Source of the DNA: Legionella shakespearei DSM 23087
Lineage (GTDB): Bacteria > Pseudomonadota > Gammaproteobacteria > Legionellales > Legionellaceae
DNA: 64,000 bases
Assembly (NCBI RefSeq): GCF_000373765.1
Contig: NZ_KB892383.1
Span: 4,806 to 68,805 of the forward strand
Direction: 5' to 3'
A program made the position numbers and the translations under genes. The first letter of the stretch is position 1; each line of letters starts with the position of its first letter. Shown here in pieces: positions 37,631 to 48,017 of the stretch. The notes below the pieces were generated by a model. It had not been told where the DNA came from. It ran no database searches and saw only the letters and a list, made by a program, of their open reading frames with translations.

Positions 37631-37750
37631 AAAGAAAACCGAGCCGCGACCGTAAGGGAGCGGAACAGTTCGATGCACTCCATTGTGGATTACTCATTAG
37701 GTGTACATCCAAAAGTTCCGCTTCCTTACGGTCGCGGCTCGGTTTTCTTA
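37631..37750. repeat. Inverted repeat (GAAAACCGAGCCGCGACCGT family)
   Basis: Arms of about 36 bases (37631-37667 and 37715-37750) pair around a 47-base loop. The orientation is opposite to the 6131 copy. The following 37751-37967 contains an ACGACGTGGATCGG scrap near 37828 and the leader of the acyl-CoA synthetase gene. Confidence 0.87.
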
Positions 37751-37967
37751 GCATGATGCTCTTTTGTACTCTTGAGTAGTGAGTCACAATACAGGCTCAA
37801 GGGGAAATTTCGTGAGGATTCCTCTGGACGACGTGGATCGGATTACCAACCCCACAGTTCTTTTTTCCCCTGAATAATAAAAAAACTAATATTTTACAGA
37901 CAGTTGGTCTAAACTAAAAATTATGAACCAACGATATCAAAAAAAATCAGCTTAAGAGGGGTGAGCC

Positions 37968-39638
37968 ATGACAAAAGAAACGATGCCTAATTCATTATTC
38001 CAGTTACTCTTAAAAAATGAGAAAGAAGCCAGTGACCGTGTTTATTTGAGACAGCCTCGTGATGGTGTTTGGCATACTTTTACCTGGGCTGAAGTGATGC
38101 TTCAAGCGCGTAAGGTAGCCCGTTTTCTACAACAGGCAGGACTTAAAAAAGGCAGTCATGTTTCAATCATTTCAAAAAACTGCGCGGAATGGTTTATTAC
38201 TGATTTTGGAATACATTTGGCTGGAATGGTTAATATTCCTCTTTTCGCCAACCAAAACGAAGACAGCGCTCATTATGTATTGGAGCATGGCGATGTAAAA
38301 TTGGTCTTTGTGGGTAAGCTTGATGATCATCAGCGTGTGCGTCAATTTATTCCAGAGCAATATGTTACAGCCAGTTTAGGTTACCACAATGATTTAAAAG
38401 TAGATCACCAGTGGTCCGATGTTTTGGCATGTGAGCCATTAATGGATTTAACAGAGCCCGGTGCTGATGATTTATATACCATTATTTATTCCTCAGGAAC
38501 ATCTGGATCTCCTAAAGGGGCTATGTATACCAATCAGTCCATAGCTAATTATCTGACTCTTTTCCCCAAAGATTTGTTGCGAGTCCGGGTTCTTCCTCAT
38601 TACAAACTGATTTCTTATCTTCCCTTGGCTCACGTTTATGAACGCTCTGCAGTGCAATTGGGAAGTGTAACCATGCATTGTGATGTGTCTTTTGTTGAAA
38701 GTCTCGATAAGTTTGCGGACAATTTAAAGGAAATTAAGCCGACATTTTTTACAGCCGTACCGCGAATCTGGGGCGTCTTCCAGCAAAAAATCGAACAAAA
38801 ACTGCCTCCTGCAAAAATGAATTTTTTACTTAAAATACCTTTGATTTCTTCCTTAATTAAAAAGAAAATTATCCATGGCCTTGGATTAGAAGAGTGTGCT
38901 AACAGCTTTTCCGGCGCCTCTCATCTGCCTATTTCTATCATCGACTTTTTTGAAAAAATAGGGATTAAAATTCAGGAAGGATATGGGCAATCAGAAAACA
39001 TGGCTTATGCGACTTTGTCTTTGCTGGATGAAATCAAGCGGGGCTATGTGGGGACTCCACGTCTGGATGTGGAAATTAAATTAGGTGATGAGTCTGAGTT
39101 ATTGATTAAATCGCCTTGTTTGATGGCTGGGTATTACAAAGATAAAAAGACTACCAAAGCAGCCTTTACTGAGGACGGTTGGTTGAAAACAGGTGATGTG
39201 GTTGAACTGGATGCTCAGAACCGAGTGAAAATATTAGGGCGATTGTCTGAAAACTTTAAAAACCAGACTGGTGAATTCATTGCTCCATCGCCAATAGAAA
39301 AGCGTTTCACAACGAATGGAATGATTGAACAACTCTGTCTGGTAGGAAACACCTTGCCGACTAACGTGTTAGTGGTGGTTTTGAACGAAGCGACACTGAA
39401 GAATAAAAAGCGTGATGAAATCGAACAGTCTTTGCGAGAAACATTACATGAAGTAAATGCGAAACTGGTGAAATTCGAAAAAATCAGTCATATCGTTGTG
39501 GCCAAAGAACCCTGGACACCTGAAAACAATCGCTTGACTCCGACTCTGAAAGTTAAGAGAAAGGTCATAGAAAAGGATTTTGATGGGGTGATTCAAAATG
39601 CTCTAGGCCAACATCAGCAGATTGTTTGGGAGTCTTGA
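37968..39638 (+). CDS. AMP-dependent acyl-CoA synthetase/ligase
   Basis: The 556-residue adenylate-forming enzyme is probably a long-chain fatty-acid-CoA ligase. The AMP-binding P-loop motif is YSSGTSGSPKGAMYT (174-188). The A5-type motif is QEGYGQSENM, and the A8-type region is GWLKTGDVVELDAQNRVKIL. The family suggests activation of fatty acids as CoA thioesters, but substrate chain length cannot be read from sequence. GAGGGGTGAG precedes ATG 37968. It is monocistronic between repeats. Confidence 0.9.
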   Translation: MTKETMPNSLFQLLLKNEKEASDRVYLRQPRDGVWHTFTWAEVMLQARKVARFLQQAGLKKGSHVSIISKNCAEWFITDFGIHLAGMVNIPLFANQNEDSAHYVLEHGDVKLVFVGKLDDHQRVRQFIPEQYVTASLGYHNDLKVDHQWSDVLACEPLMDLTEPGADDLYTIIYSSGTSGSPKGAMYTNQSIANYLTLFPKDLLRVRVLPHYKLISYLPLAHVYERSAVQLGSVTMHCDVSFVESLDKFADNLKEIKPTFFTAVPRIWGVFQQKIEQKLPPAKMNFLLKIPLISSLIKKKIIHGLGLEECANSFSGASHLPISIIDFFEKIGIKIQEGYGQSENMAYATLSLLDEIKRGYVGTPRLDVEIKLGDESELLIKSPCLMAGYYKDKKTTKAAFTEDGWLKTGDVVELDAQNRVKILGRLSENFKNQTGEFIAPSPIEKRFTTNGMIEQLCLVGNTLPTNVLVVVLNEATLKNKKRDEIEQSLRETLHEVNAKLVKFEKISHIVVAKEPWTPENNRLTPTLKVKRKVIEKDFDGVIQNALGQHQQIVWES

Positions 39639-39664
39639 GGTTATCAGGAGTACCTTCTATCCAA

Positions 39665-39742
39665 TGTAGCCTGTATTAGCGAAGCGTAATACAGGATCGC
39701 ATTGGCAATTTCCCGTATTACGCTCCGCTAATACGGGCTACA
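39665..39742. repeat. Palindromic repeat (GTAGCCTGTATTAGCGAAGC family)
   Basis: Arms 39665-39696 (ending AATACAGGA) and 39711-39742 (TCCCGTATTACGCTCCGC to GGGCTACA) differ slightly (CAGG versus CGGG), so the copy is an imperfect palindrome. Confidence 0.85.
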
Positions 39743-39817
39743 CAAACTGTCTCTTGATCACCTCTTAGCCTTATGCCTTAGACCAATGCTAAATCATGCT
39801 CTGTGCCGCAACAAAAA

Positions 39818-39910
39818 TTCCGCTTCCTGACGGTCTCGGCTCGGTTTCCGGTGCACGATGAAGTCAAGACGAACGCACGAAAACTGAGCCGCGACCGTCA
39901 GGAAGCGGAA
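39818..39910. repeat. Inverted repeat (GAAAACCGAGCCGCGACCGT family)
   Basis: Arms 39818-39850 and 39879-39910 enclose a CGGTGCACGATGAAG loop shared with the 6131 copy. A GTTCCCTCGGACAAGCCGAG hairpin follows at 39951-39975. These repeats fill the gap before mfd. Confidence 0.85.
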
Positions 39911-40057
39911 CAGTTATACTGGCAGGGACTGTTTTTCTGCCCTGAAGCCCTGGTTCCCTCGGACAAGCCGAGGGATGTCGGAGTCAAGCCCTGATTGTGT
40001 TTTCAGAGGGTTGGTGCTTCAAGTGAGTTTTCCGGCTTGCGAGCAACCGGGCTACAG

Positions 40058-43000
40058 TCATGATGCCAATTGCGTCAACAATGAGCTGATTTCAAATATT
40101 TTTTCTTCAGGAATGGCCTTATCCAGGGTAAAGCGTAATCTTTGAGGTCCTTCCATCTGATAACGTTTTGCATGAACCTGAATTAGGTTAATCAACACGG
40201 CAGGATTAATGGAGGGTTTTTCAGTAAAATCCAGTTTACCCTGTTGTCCACTCGCACTGATTTTGTGAATTCCTAATTGTGCTGCTTTGAGTTTTAATTC
40301 AGTGATCAGTAATAAATGTTTCACCGGTTGCGGCAAGAGCCCAAACCTGTCGATAAGCTCTATTTGCAGCTCGTGTAATTGCTGAGTGGTTTTCGCATTG
40401 GAAATCCTTTTGTACATAATCAGGCGATTGTGAATATCTCCTATGTACTCTTCAGGAATAATCGCACTGATGCGCAAATCAATTTCAGGCCCTTGATGCA
40501 TGGGGGCTGATAATTCCGGTATTTTTCCTGCTTTCAGATCGTGCACCGCCTTATCCAGCATTTCCATAAACAAATTAAAGCCTATGGCATGCATATTACC
40601 GCTTTGGTCTTCGCCTAATAATTCACCCGCACCACGAATTTCCAGATCATGAGTTGCCAGAGTAAAGCCTGCACCTAAATCTTCCAATGATACAATGGCC
40701 TCAAGGCGCTTCACTGCATCACTGGTCAATGACTTTTCATTCGGGGTTAATAAATAAGCATAGGCCTGATGATGCGAACGTCCGACTCTTCCTCTGAGCT
40801 GATGCAGCTGTGCAAGGCCGAATTTATCCGCGCGATCGATAATAATTGTATTAGCAGTTGGAATATCAATCCCCGTTTCAATAATAGTAGTGCATACCAG
40901 TACATTAAAGCGGTGATGATAGAAATCAGACATAATGCGTTCCAGCTCGCGTTCACGCATCTGCCCATGCGCACTGCGCACCTTGGCTTCGGGCACCAGT
41001 TTTTGCAAATCCTGACAGACGTGCTCAATGGTTTCCACATTATTATGCAGGAAAAATACCTGACCGCCCCTTAAAATTTCCCTTAAGAGTGCTTCACGTA
41101 TGACTATGTCTTTTTTCTCCTGCCAAAAGGTTTTTATCGCCAGTCGTTTCGCAGGAGGGGTTGCGATAAGGGATATATCACGAATTCCCGCCATAGCCAT
41201 GTTCAAGGTTCTTGGAATAGGAGTTGCTGTCATGGATAAAATATCAACATGGGTACGCAAGGATTTCATGTGTTCTTTTTGTTTCACACCAAAGCGATGC
41301 TCTTCATCGATAATCAGCAAGCCCAGATTTTTAAACTGAGTATTACTTTGAAATAATTTGTGTGTCCCAATGACTATATCTACTTTACCAGAAGCCAGGC
41401 CATTCAATACTGCCTCAGCCTCTTTGTTGCTGCGAAAGCGTGAAAGTAATTCGATATTAATCGGAAAGTCTGCAAAGCGATCTCTGAATGATTCAAAATG
41501 CTGGCCGGCAAGCAGGGTGGTGGGAACCAAAACACAGACTTGCTTGCCATTTTGTACGGCCAGAAATGCCGCTCGCATGGCTACTTCGGTTTTACCAAAA
41601 CCCACATCACCACAGATTAATCTGTCCATAGGACGGGTGGATTCCATGTCTTTGACAATTTGTTCTATAGCCTGGAGCTGATCAGCGGTTTCAGTGAAAG
41701 GAAAACCGCTGGCGAATTTAATGTATTCGCTTTGATTAAATTCATATTGATGTCCAGGTTGTGCTTCTCTTTTAGCATAAAGATCGAGCAGTTCAATGGC
41801 TACGTCATGAATCTTTTCGGCAGCTTTTTTCTTTTCCCTTTGCCAAAGATCTGAACCAAGTTTATGCAGTGGTGCATGTTCGCTGTCTACTCCCGTGTAG
41901 CGGCTTATCAAATGCAATGAGGTAACAGGCACATAGATTTTATCTTCACCTGCATAGGCTAAAACCAGAAATTCGCTGGAACTGTCATTGGTAGTGATGT
42001 ATTGCAGCCCCTGATATCGTCCTACACCAAATTGCAGATGAACAACCGGTGCGCCTATTCTTAACTCAGCCATGTCACGGATAATTAAATCAGGATCAAC
42101 TGCTTTTTGAGAACTCCTGCGTTGCGGTGTGCTTTGTTCTCCAAAGAGTTGCGATTCAACAACCAGGGCAATGTTATTTGCAACTAATTCACAGCCGTAA
42201 ATCAGTGGGCCTGTAGTGATGTTAATCAGGGAATTGTCATTAATAAAATCACACCATGAGGCTTGCACTTTGGGAGTTATGCCGCTCACTTTCAGCAAAT
42301 CGAGTACGACTTCGCGTCGGCCAGCACTTTCGACCACAATCAGGTAACGGCGATTGGGAATGGTACAGTACTCTCGTAAATGCAGAAGTGGTTCCTGACT
42401 TTTTCTGTCTATAGGTAGTTGAGGCGCTTTGGCAATATCAAAATTAAGGGCGGATTTCTTTTCAGAGGGTTTATGAAACAAACGTAACTGTTGGTAAGTA
42501 TTGGCTTTAGTCAACAGTTCAAGAGGATTAATAAAACAATCAGTCGGGGGTAATATAGGACGGCTGATGTCATAACGTCTTTGTTCATAGCGTTCGTTTA
42601 ATTCTTTCCAGAATTGCTCAGCATTTTCCTGGATGTCTTCAATCAGGCATACTTTGGCATTTTCCGGCAAATAATCAAAAAAGGTTACTGTTTTATCAAA
42701 AAACAGAGGCAGATAATATTCTATTCCCGCCGGGAATTGTCCATTGGATACGGCTTCATAAATAGGGCATTGGCTGGGGTTGCCTGGAAAAAGTTCCCGG
42801 AATGCTCTGCGGAACAGGACCTGGCTTTGTTCATTAAGCGGGAATTCCCGTGCTGGCAGCAGGTTAATTTCCTTTATCTTTTCTATAGTGCGCTGTGTTT
42901 CCGTATCAAACTCTCTCAGGCTTTCAATTTCATCATCGAAGAGTTCAATACGAAAAGGGCGTTTGCTTCCCATTGGGTATACATCAATGATGGAACCACG

Positions 43001-43513
43001 CAAGGCGAATTCACCGTGCTCAAGCACTTTGTTAACGCAATGGTATCCGGCTTGTTGTAATTGGTTACGAAACGAATCCAGATCCAGCTTTTGCCCCTCT
43101 TTAAGCATTAAGGCAAATTGGTTAAGGAACTCAGGTGGACAGAGTTTATGCATCAACGTGCTGGCGGACGTGATGACTATTGCATTAGATACCTGTTTCA
43201 TCCGGCTTAAGGTATAGAGCCGTTCGGAAATAATATCCTGATGAGGTGAGAACTGATCATAGGGCAGAGTTTCCCAGTCCGGGAAAAATAAAAGCTCTTG
43301 ATGTGGGGCTTTGGGATCAAGGAAAAACTGCAACTCATCCTGCAATTGACTGGCACTGAGGTTGTCGCGTGCGATGAGCAGTTTTATGCCGGGGGTAGTC
43401 TGACAATACTCAGCCAGAGCAAGAGCCAGACTGCTGCCATAAAGTTGTCCCCAAATTGCTTTGCCCTGTGTGGGTTGGCAGAGTAGAGTGTGTGTGGCCA
43501 TGAGATTTAACAT
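40058..43513 (-). CDS. mfd: Transcription-repair coupling factor
   Basis: The 1151-residue SF2 translocase removes stalled RNA polymerase and recruits UvrA. The UvrB-like N terminus includes LFFPDWETLPYDQFSPH. The RNA-polymerase-interacting domain follows near 480-560. The motor domain has Walker A GDVGFGKTEVAMRAA and Walker B IIDEEHRFGVKQKE, then the TRG motif region GAGELLGEDQSG. The start is uncertain among TTG 43516, ATG 43513 and ATG 43501. Confidence 0.97.
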   Translation of the reverse strand: MLNLMATHTLLCQPTQGKAIWGQLYGSSLALALAEYCQTTPGIKLLIARDNLSASQLQDELQFFLDPKAPHQELLFFPDWETLPYDQFSPHQDIISERLYTLSRMKQVSNAIVITSASTLMHKLCPPEFLNQFALMLKEGQKLDLDSFRNQLQQAGYHCVNKVLEHGEFALRGSIIDVYPMGSKRPFRIELFDDEIESLREFDTETQRTIEKIKEINLLPAREFPLNEQSQVLFRRAFRELFPGNPSQCPIYEAVSNGQFPAGIEYYLPLFFDKTVTFFDYLPENAKVCLIEDIQENAEQFWKELNERYEQRRYDISRPILPPTDCFINPLELLTKANTYQQLRLFHKPSEKKSALNFDIAKAPQLPIDRKSQEPLLHLREYCTIPNRRYLIVVESAGRREVVLDLLKVSGITPKVQASWCDFINDNSLINITTGPLIYGCELVANNIALVVESQLFGEQSTPQRRSSQKAVDPDLIIRDMAELRIGAPVVHLQFGVGRYQGLQYITTNDSSSEFLVLAYAGEDKIYVPVTSLHLISRYTGVDSEHAPLHKLGSDLWQREKKKAAEKIHDVAIELLDLYAKREAQPGHQYEFNQSEYIKFASGFPFTETADQLQAIEQIVKDMESTRPMDRLICGDVGFGKTEVAMRAAFLAVQNGKQVCVLVPTTLLAGQHFESFRDRFADFPINIELLSRFRSNKEAEAVLNGLASGKVDIVIGTHKLFQSNTQFKNLGLLIIDEEHRFGVKQKEHMKSLRTHVDILSMTATPIPRTLNMAMAGIRDISLIATPPAKRLAIKTFWQEKKDIVIREALLREILRGGQVFFLHNNVETIEHVCQDLQKLVPEAKVRSAHGQMRERELERIMSDFYHHRFNVLVCTTIIETGIDIPTANTIIIDRADKFGLAQLHQLRGRVGRSHHQAYAYLLTPNEKSLTSDAVKRLEAIVSLEDLGAGFTLATHDLEIRGAGELLGEDQSGNMHAIGFNLFMEMLDKAVHDLKAGKIPELSAPMHQGPEIDLRISAIIPEEYIGDIHNRLIMYKRISNAKTTQQLHELQIELIDRFGLLPQPVKHLLLITELKLKAAQLGIHKISASGQQGKLDFTEKPSINPAVLINLIQVHAKRYQMEGPQRLRFTLDKAIPEEKIFEISSLLTQLAS

Positions 43514-43600
43514 CAATGCTGAGAAGGGATGTTATTATACCCCTATATTAAAGTTTGTGAACCTGTTTGAGAAACTCTTGGTGAGCATTCCCAACCGTAG

Positions 43601-43719
43601 CCCGATCCACGTCGTCCTGAGCGCGTCTTTTGGCGCGAAGGATCTCCAAATACTGGCACCATGCCGCTTTCAGGAGATCCTTCGCGCCAAAAGACGCGCT
43701 CAGGACGACGTGGATCGGG
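43601..43719. repeat. Perfect 119-bp palindromic repeat (ACGTCGTCCTGAGCGCGTC family)
   Basis: Perfect 47-base arms (43601-43647 and 43673-43719) begin CCCGATCCACGTCGTCC and enclose the 25-base loop containing GGCACCATGCCG. It is the most intact copy of its family here and lies between mfd and the convergently terminating permease region. Confidence 0.93.
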
Positions 43720-43740
43720 CGTAGTTCGGGAGGGACTTAT

Positions 43741-45297
43741 TTACGCCGGATAGGCGTCTATATCACAGTTAATTTCTTTATGTTCGTCTGGATTCAATAC
43801 TAATTGCGAAAGCTGCAGCACTATCATACTCAATGGTATCAGACACACCAAATCAACCGGGAATTGTAAGTAACCTATTCCGCCGAATGAACCGAGGTAG
43901 GAAACAACAAGCAATGAAACCATGTAAAATATGAACCAGTACAATGGGTAATTATGAATCAGGAACCCCTTCCTATGGTACGCCAGGCAAACAGCCAGAC
44001 CAATAAGCAAAGCTACATCCAGTTTCCATAAAATGGAAAAGCCACACCAATACAGCATTAAATTACAAAAATAGAATGCGATGTGAGCACACAACAAGCT
44101 CCATGACAATCTGAAAGGACGGTGTGTTGTTGGTTGCAGTTTACGCATGGCTAAAAGGCAAATAGGGCCAATGCTGTAGGAAAGAATACTGGCTGATGAT
44201 AAGAAGGCAACCAGCTTTTGCCAGCCGGGGAAGGGCAAGAAGGACAATATGCCGACCAGAAAATTGGCGTAGAGCGTAACATAGGGAATTTTATGGCGGT
44301 TTACTTTCAAAAATAATTTGGGCAAATGATTATTTAAGGCCATGCCGTAGACTATGCGCGAGGTTGCCGCTGTATAAACCAGCGTCGTTCCAAAAGGAGA
44401 AAAGGCTGCATCTATCATCAACATGGTGGCGATTATCCCAAGACCCAGCAATACAGTCAAACCAACCAGCGGGCCATTATCACCTGGATAACTTAAAGCG
44501 CTCCAGCCATGAGTCAGGTATTTTTGTGGAATCGCTGCAATAAAACTTAACTGCAGCATAAAATACAAAATAAAACCGATTAACACCGCACCCAAAATAG
44601 CAATAGGAATGCTGCGCTGCGGATTTTTTACCTCACCTGCTAAAACCAGACCATTTTGAAATCCGGTAAAAGCAAAAATAACGCCTCCGGAGGAAAGGGC
44701 TGAGAAAATATTCACCCAACTTTGTTTGTCACTGAGATTGATATTAATGTTGGAGAACGTGGGGGAGCTATTAAGCAGGGCAACGATGGCGATGGTGGGG
44801 AGGGCGAATTTGATGATGCTTGCGTATTTATTACATTCAGCCAGCATTTTAATCCCATATGAATTAATGATGACTACAAACAACATGATGGTGATTGCCA
44901 CCACATATCCGGAACCTGACAGCTTAAGGGTGGTCGGATCATCCATAATCAGGCTTGGGAAAAAATGACTTGAATATTGCAGTATGGCCTGAATTTCAAT
45001 AGGCGTCATGACCACATAAGACAGCCATGAGGTCCAGGCGAATAAAAAGCCGACTTCCTGGCCATGAGTATAAGTAGGGTAGTTGGACATGCCGCCAGAA
45101 ACCGGGAACATTGAGCCCAGCTCACATAAGGGCAGGGCAATAAAGAGCATGAAGACTGCAGCAATGACCCAACTGATCAGGGCATTACTTCCTGCCATTT
45201 GCGCACTGATATAGGGGCTAAAGAGCCAGCCAGAACCTATCATACCGCCAGCTGAGGCAATTAAAATATTGGTTGTTGAAATATCACGTTTTAGCAC
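43741..45297 (-). CDS. APC-superfamily amino-acid permease
   Basis: The 518-residue integral membrane protein has about 12 helices. The first-helix motif IASAGGMIGSGWLFSPYISA (about 13-32) and ELGSMFPVSGGMSNYPTYTHG are typical of APC transporters; general resemblance is to YveA-like aspartate/proton symporters. Substrate cannot be fixed from sequence. The start is GTG 45297, with GGGAGA seven bases upstream. Legionella depends on amino acids, so such carriers are expected. Confidence 0.9.
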   Translation of the reverse strand: MLKRDISTTNILIASAGGMIGSGWLFSPYISAQMAGSNALISWVIAAVFMLFIALPLCELGSMFPVSGGMSNYPTYTHGQEVGFLFAWTSWLSYVVMTPIEIQAILQYSSHFFPSLIMDDPTTLKLSGSGYVVAITIMLFVVIINSYGIKMLAECNKYASIIKFALPTIAIVALLNSSPTFSNININLSDKQSWVNIFSALSSGGVIFAFTGFQNGLVLAGEVKNPQRSIPIAILGAVLIGFILYFMLQLSFIAAIPQKYLTHGWSALSYPGDNGPLVGLTVLLGLGIIATMLMIDAAFSPFGTTLVYTAATSRIVYGMALNNHLPKLFLKVNRHKIPYVTLYANFLVGILSFLPFPGWQKLVAFLSSASILSYSIGPICLLAMRKLQPTTHRPFRLSWSLLCAHIAFYFCNLMLYWCGFSILWKLDVALLIGLAVCLAYHRKGFLIHNYPLYWFIFYMVSLLVVSYLGSFGGIGYLQFPVDLVCLIPLSMIVLQLSQLVLNPDEHKEINCDIDAYPA

Positions 45298-45398
45298 TGG
45301 TAGTTCTCCCTGTTACAATATAAGTATGATGAGGTCTAAAGAACCTCACCCGCCTTTCGGGCAACCTTGCCAAGGACAGCTACTGTACTCAAATCGAA

Positions 45399-45517
45399 GC
45401 AGGAAAACCGAGCCGCGACCGTAAGGGAGCGGAAATTTTAGTCATATAAGCGCAAAAAGAGCCTTGCATCAATGCAACTGTTCCGCTCCCTTACGGTCGC
45501 GGCTCGGTTTTCTTGCT
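45399..45517. repeat. Inverted repeat (GAAAACCGAGCCGCGACCGT family)
   Basis: Arms of about 36 bases (45399-45434 and 45481-45516) pair around a 46-base loop. A CCTCACCCGCCTTTCGGGC fragment lies just before it at 45344-45362. Together they fill the gap between the permease and rmuC. Confidence 0.87.
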
Positions 45518-45584
45518 CCTTCGGGCATAACAGTGGCCTTGAAAGCAAGGGACAACTTACAGGTCAACAGCTCCTGAACATCTT

Positions 45585-46841
45585 TTATTCTGATTCAATT
45601 AACTCGACTTTTTTTAATTCCTGTTCGTCCAGTTCTATTTCCACAGATTCGATTTTCTGGAATCGGGATGTGATTTTTTTAGCAGAGGTATTTACTTCAT
45701 TAACATCCTGATGTGCCAGATCAATATGTTTGGATAATTTATCCATACGCTTTTCAAAGCGTTGGAAATCATCCGCCAATGCGTGTAAATGCTTTTGAAT
45801 AATATGTACCTGTTTACGGGTGGCATCGTCTTTTAATACGGCCTTAGCGGTGGTGAGCACTGCCATCAAGGTACTGGGTGATACTAACCAGACTTTCATT
45901 CTTTGCGACAAGGCAATCAAATCAGGGTAATTGGCATGAATTTCAGCAAAAATGGATTCAGCCGGAATAAACATCATTGCACCATCACTTGTTTCATGGG
46001 GGACAATATACTTTTCAGCAATGTCTTTGATGTGCTTTTGTATGTCCTGGCGAAATTGCTGTTGCAGGGATTTCTTTTCGACTGAACTGGCATCGGTATT
46101 AATTAACCTCTGATAGGTTTCCAGCGGAAATTTGGCATCAATGACCACATTTCCTGTCGGGTCTGGCAAAAATAAAATACAGTCAGCTCTTTTTTGATTG
46201 CTCAATGTGTATTGCATTTGATAATGGGTGGATGGGATCATGTTGCTGATTAAGGTGGATAATTGCACTTCACCAAAAGCACCGCGTGCTTTTTTGTCAA
46301 CCAAAACATCTTGTAAACTCACCACATGATTGGATAATTCGGTAATTTTCTTTTGTGCTTCATCAATAATCGTAAGGCGTTTGACCACATCGATAAACGT
46401 TGACGAAGTTTTTTCAAAGCCCTCAGTCAACTTATGATTTACCTGTTGGGTCAGGCTATGCAGGTGATTTCGAATTTCTTCCGTAAGCAATTGCAAATGG
46501 GAGGTAAGAGAACTGGCATGTTGCTGGAAACTATGACTCATTTGCTCCCGCACATCCGTCATTTGTTTTTGCATGGTTTCACTGATGAGCTGGTGGGTGG
46601 TTAATTGCCCCTGAGCTATCTTTTCGTTAATCGCGTGCTGGCTGTTTTGATAGGATTGGTTTAAATCCATGTGGACCTGATGCAACTGAGTAGTCAGTAC
46701 TGCCTGAATCTTTTCATGCAGTATTTCACTTAAGATTTTTTGTTGATCCTGCTTTCTTAAAAACCAGATGAATAACAAGAGTTGGAGGGCTATAGCTAAA
46801 GCTACGCCCTCAAGAAGGGTGATGGACGAAAAAAAAATCAT
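45585..46841 (-). CDS. rmuC: DNA recombination protein RmuC
   Basis: The 418-residue protein has an N-terminal membrane helix (about 8-26), long coiled coils (about 40-150) and the RmuC nuclease-like domain. Its signature is RGAFGEVQLSTLI (about 187), then DCILFLPDPTGNVVIDAKFPLETY and MMFIPAESIFAEIH. RmuC limits inversions at short inverted repeats in E. coli, which is notable in so palindrome-rich a genome. It follows the DUF4785-like gene by three bases, suggesting an operon. Confidence 0.95.
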   Translation of the reverse strand: MIFFSSITLLEGVALAIALQLLLFIWFLRKQDQQKILSEILHEKIQAVLTTQLHQVHMDLNQSYQNSQHAINEKIAQGQLTTHQLISETMQKQMTDVREQMSHSFQQHASSLTSHLQLLTEEIRNHLHSLTQQVNHKLTEGFEKTSSTFIDVVKRLTIIDEAQKKITELSNHVVSLQDVLVDKKARGAFGEVQLSTLISNMIPSTHYQMQYTLSNQKRADCILFLPDPTGNVVIDAKFPLETYQRLINTDASSVEKKSLQQQFRQDIQKHIKDIAEKYIVPHETSDGAMMFIPAESIFAEIHANYPDLIALSQRMKVWLVSPSTLMAVLTTAKAVLKDDATRKQVHIIQKHLHALADDFQRFEKRMDKLSKHIDLAHQDVNEVNTSAKKITSRFQKIESVEIELDEQELKKVELIESE

Positions 46842-46844
46842 GCA

Positions 46845-48017
46845 TTATTCCACTAATTGGGTCAGTTTCGTTGCCTGATTGTATTGGTATACAGTTTTTA
46901 ATTGCCCATAATCAATCAGACGTAAATAACCTAGATAAAGACTATCGTCTGATAATTGATTGGAATTGTCAAAGGTAAATTGTATCACTTGCTTTCCTGG
47001 CTCAAGCCATTGCGCCCGTTGTGATGTTTCAATGGGCACTGCTTCACCTTTGCCATCGCGGCGATACAACACACTTTGCAGCGCATATCGGCTGGCAGTT
47101 GCTACATCCAGAGTGGCCACAAAGGTTAAAGGTTTGGATGATATTTTTTTAACATTAATCATGCTTGCGGATGGAACTGAATAGGAAAAAGCAGCATGAC
47201 CTGCGCGTCTTATTATTTCATTTCCTGATTCAGAGAGCACATCTGCTTCTATATACCAGTTTTCACCATGATCATTTAATTCTGAAGTCAGAACAGCGCT
47301 TACCTCAAATTTATTGCGTTGTATTTTATTGATTTCCAGAGCAACGCTTTGACCAGAGGGACCAATGAGTCGTGCGTCCACTTCATCAATATCATGGTTT
47401 ATATAATCACTGAGGGTAATGGTGGCAGTTAATTTATCACCAAATTGATAATGCACTGAATCTGTTTCAACCTGTAAATACGTTGCAGAATATTTGTCAT
47501 ATACATTAATTATGTACGCATTGGCATCTTTGATACTGCTGTCGGTGCCTTTGATAATAAATTTGCCAGCCCCTAATTCAGGCTTGATTTGCAGCATGGT
47601 CTGATGTTTTGCGGCAACCAGCGGGTTACCAAATTCTTCATCCAGACTATACAATGAAGACGCATCTTTCAGGCTCATTAATTGATTGGCAGGTGTTGTA
47701 ATCATCAATTTCGGTGCTGTTTTATTTTGCAGCGGAGTGATACGAATCACAGCTCCTGGCGCACGAGTGGATATAACAACTCCTGCACGTAATTGCTCCA
47801 GAGAAATGCGCTCTTTGTAACCATAGCTTTTCTGGGCATTGCTGATTTCCTGATTCAGCGGCTCATTGGTGATTTCCCATTTATCCTGCAACACTTCATG
47901 GGATAACTGGTTACACACATCACACTCATAAGATTTGGTGGGTTGTCTTGGCAAAGTGAAGGCATGAACCTGCGACAAGCAAAATGCGGACAGTAATGCA
48001 ACTTGAGTCATTTTCAT
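46845..48017 (-). CDS. Exported DUF4785-type protein
   Basis: The 390-residue protein has a signal peptide (MKMTQVALLSAFCLSQVHA, cleavage near 19) and a CDVC pair near 32-35. It then shows beta-rich Ig-like sequence: QVETDSVHYQFGDKLTATIT and FTFDNSNQLSDDSLYLGYLRL. I assign it to DUF4785, a family I associate with Legionella; its function is unknown. It overlaps the upstream hydrolase gene by four bases (ATGA), so the two exported proteins are probably co-translated. Confidence 0.75.
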   Translation of the reverse strand: MKMTQVALLSAFCLSQVHAFTLPRQPTKSYECDVCNQLSHEVLQDKWEITNEPLNQEISNAQKSYGYKERISLEQLRAGVVISTRAPGAVIRITPLQNKTAPKLMITTPANQLMSLKDASSLYSLDEEFGNPLVAAKHQTMLQIKPELGAGKFIIKGTDSSIKDANAYIINVYDKYSATYLQVETDSVHYQFGDKLTATITLSDYINHDIDEVDARLIGPSGQSVALEINKIQRNKFEVSAVLTSELNDHGENWYIEADVLSESGNEIIRRAGHAAFSYSVPSASMINVKKISSKPLTFVATLDVATASRYALQSVLYRRDGKGEAVPIETSQRAQWLEPGKQVIQFTFDNSNQLSDDSLYLGYLRLIDYGQLKTVYQYNQATKLTQLVE

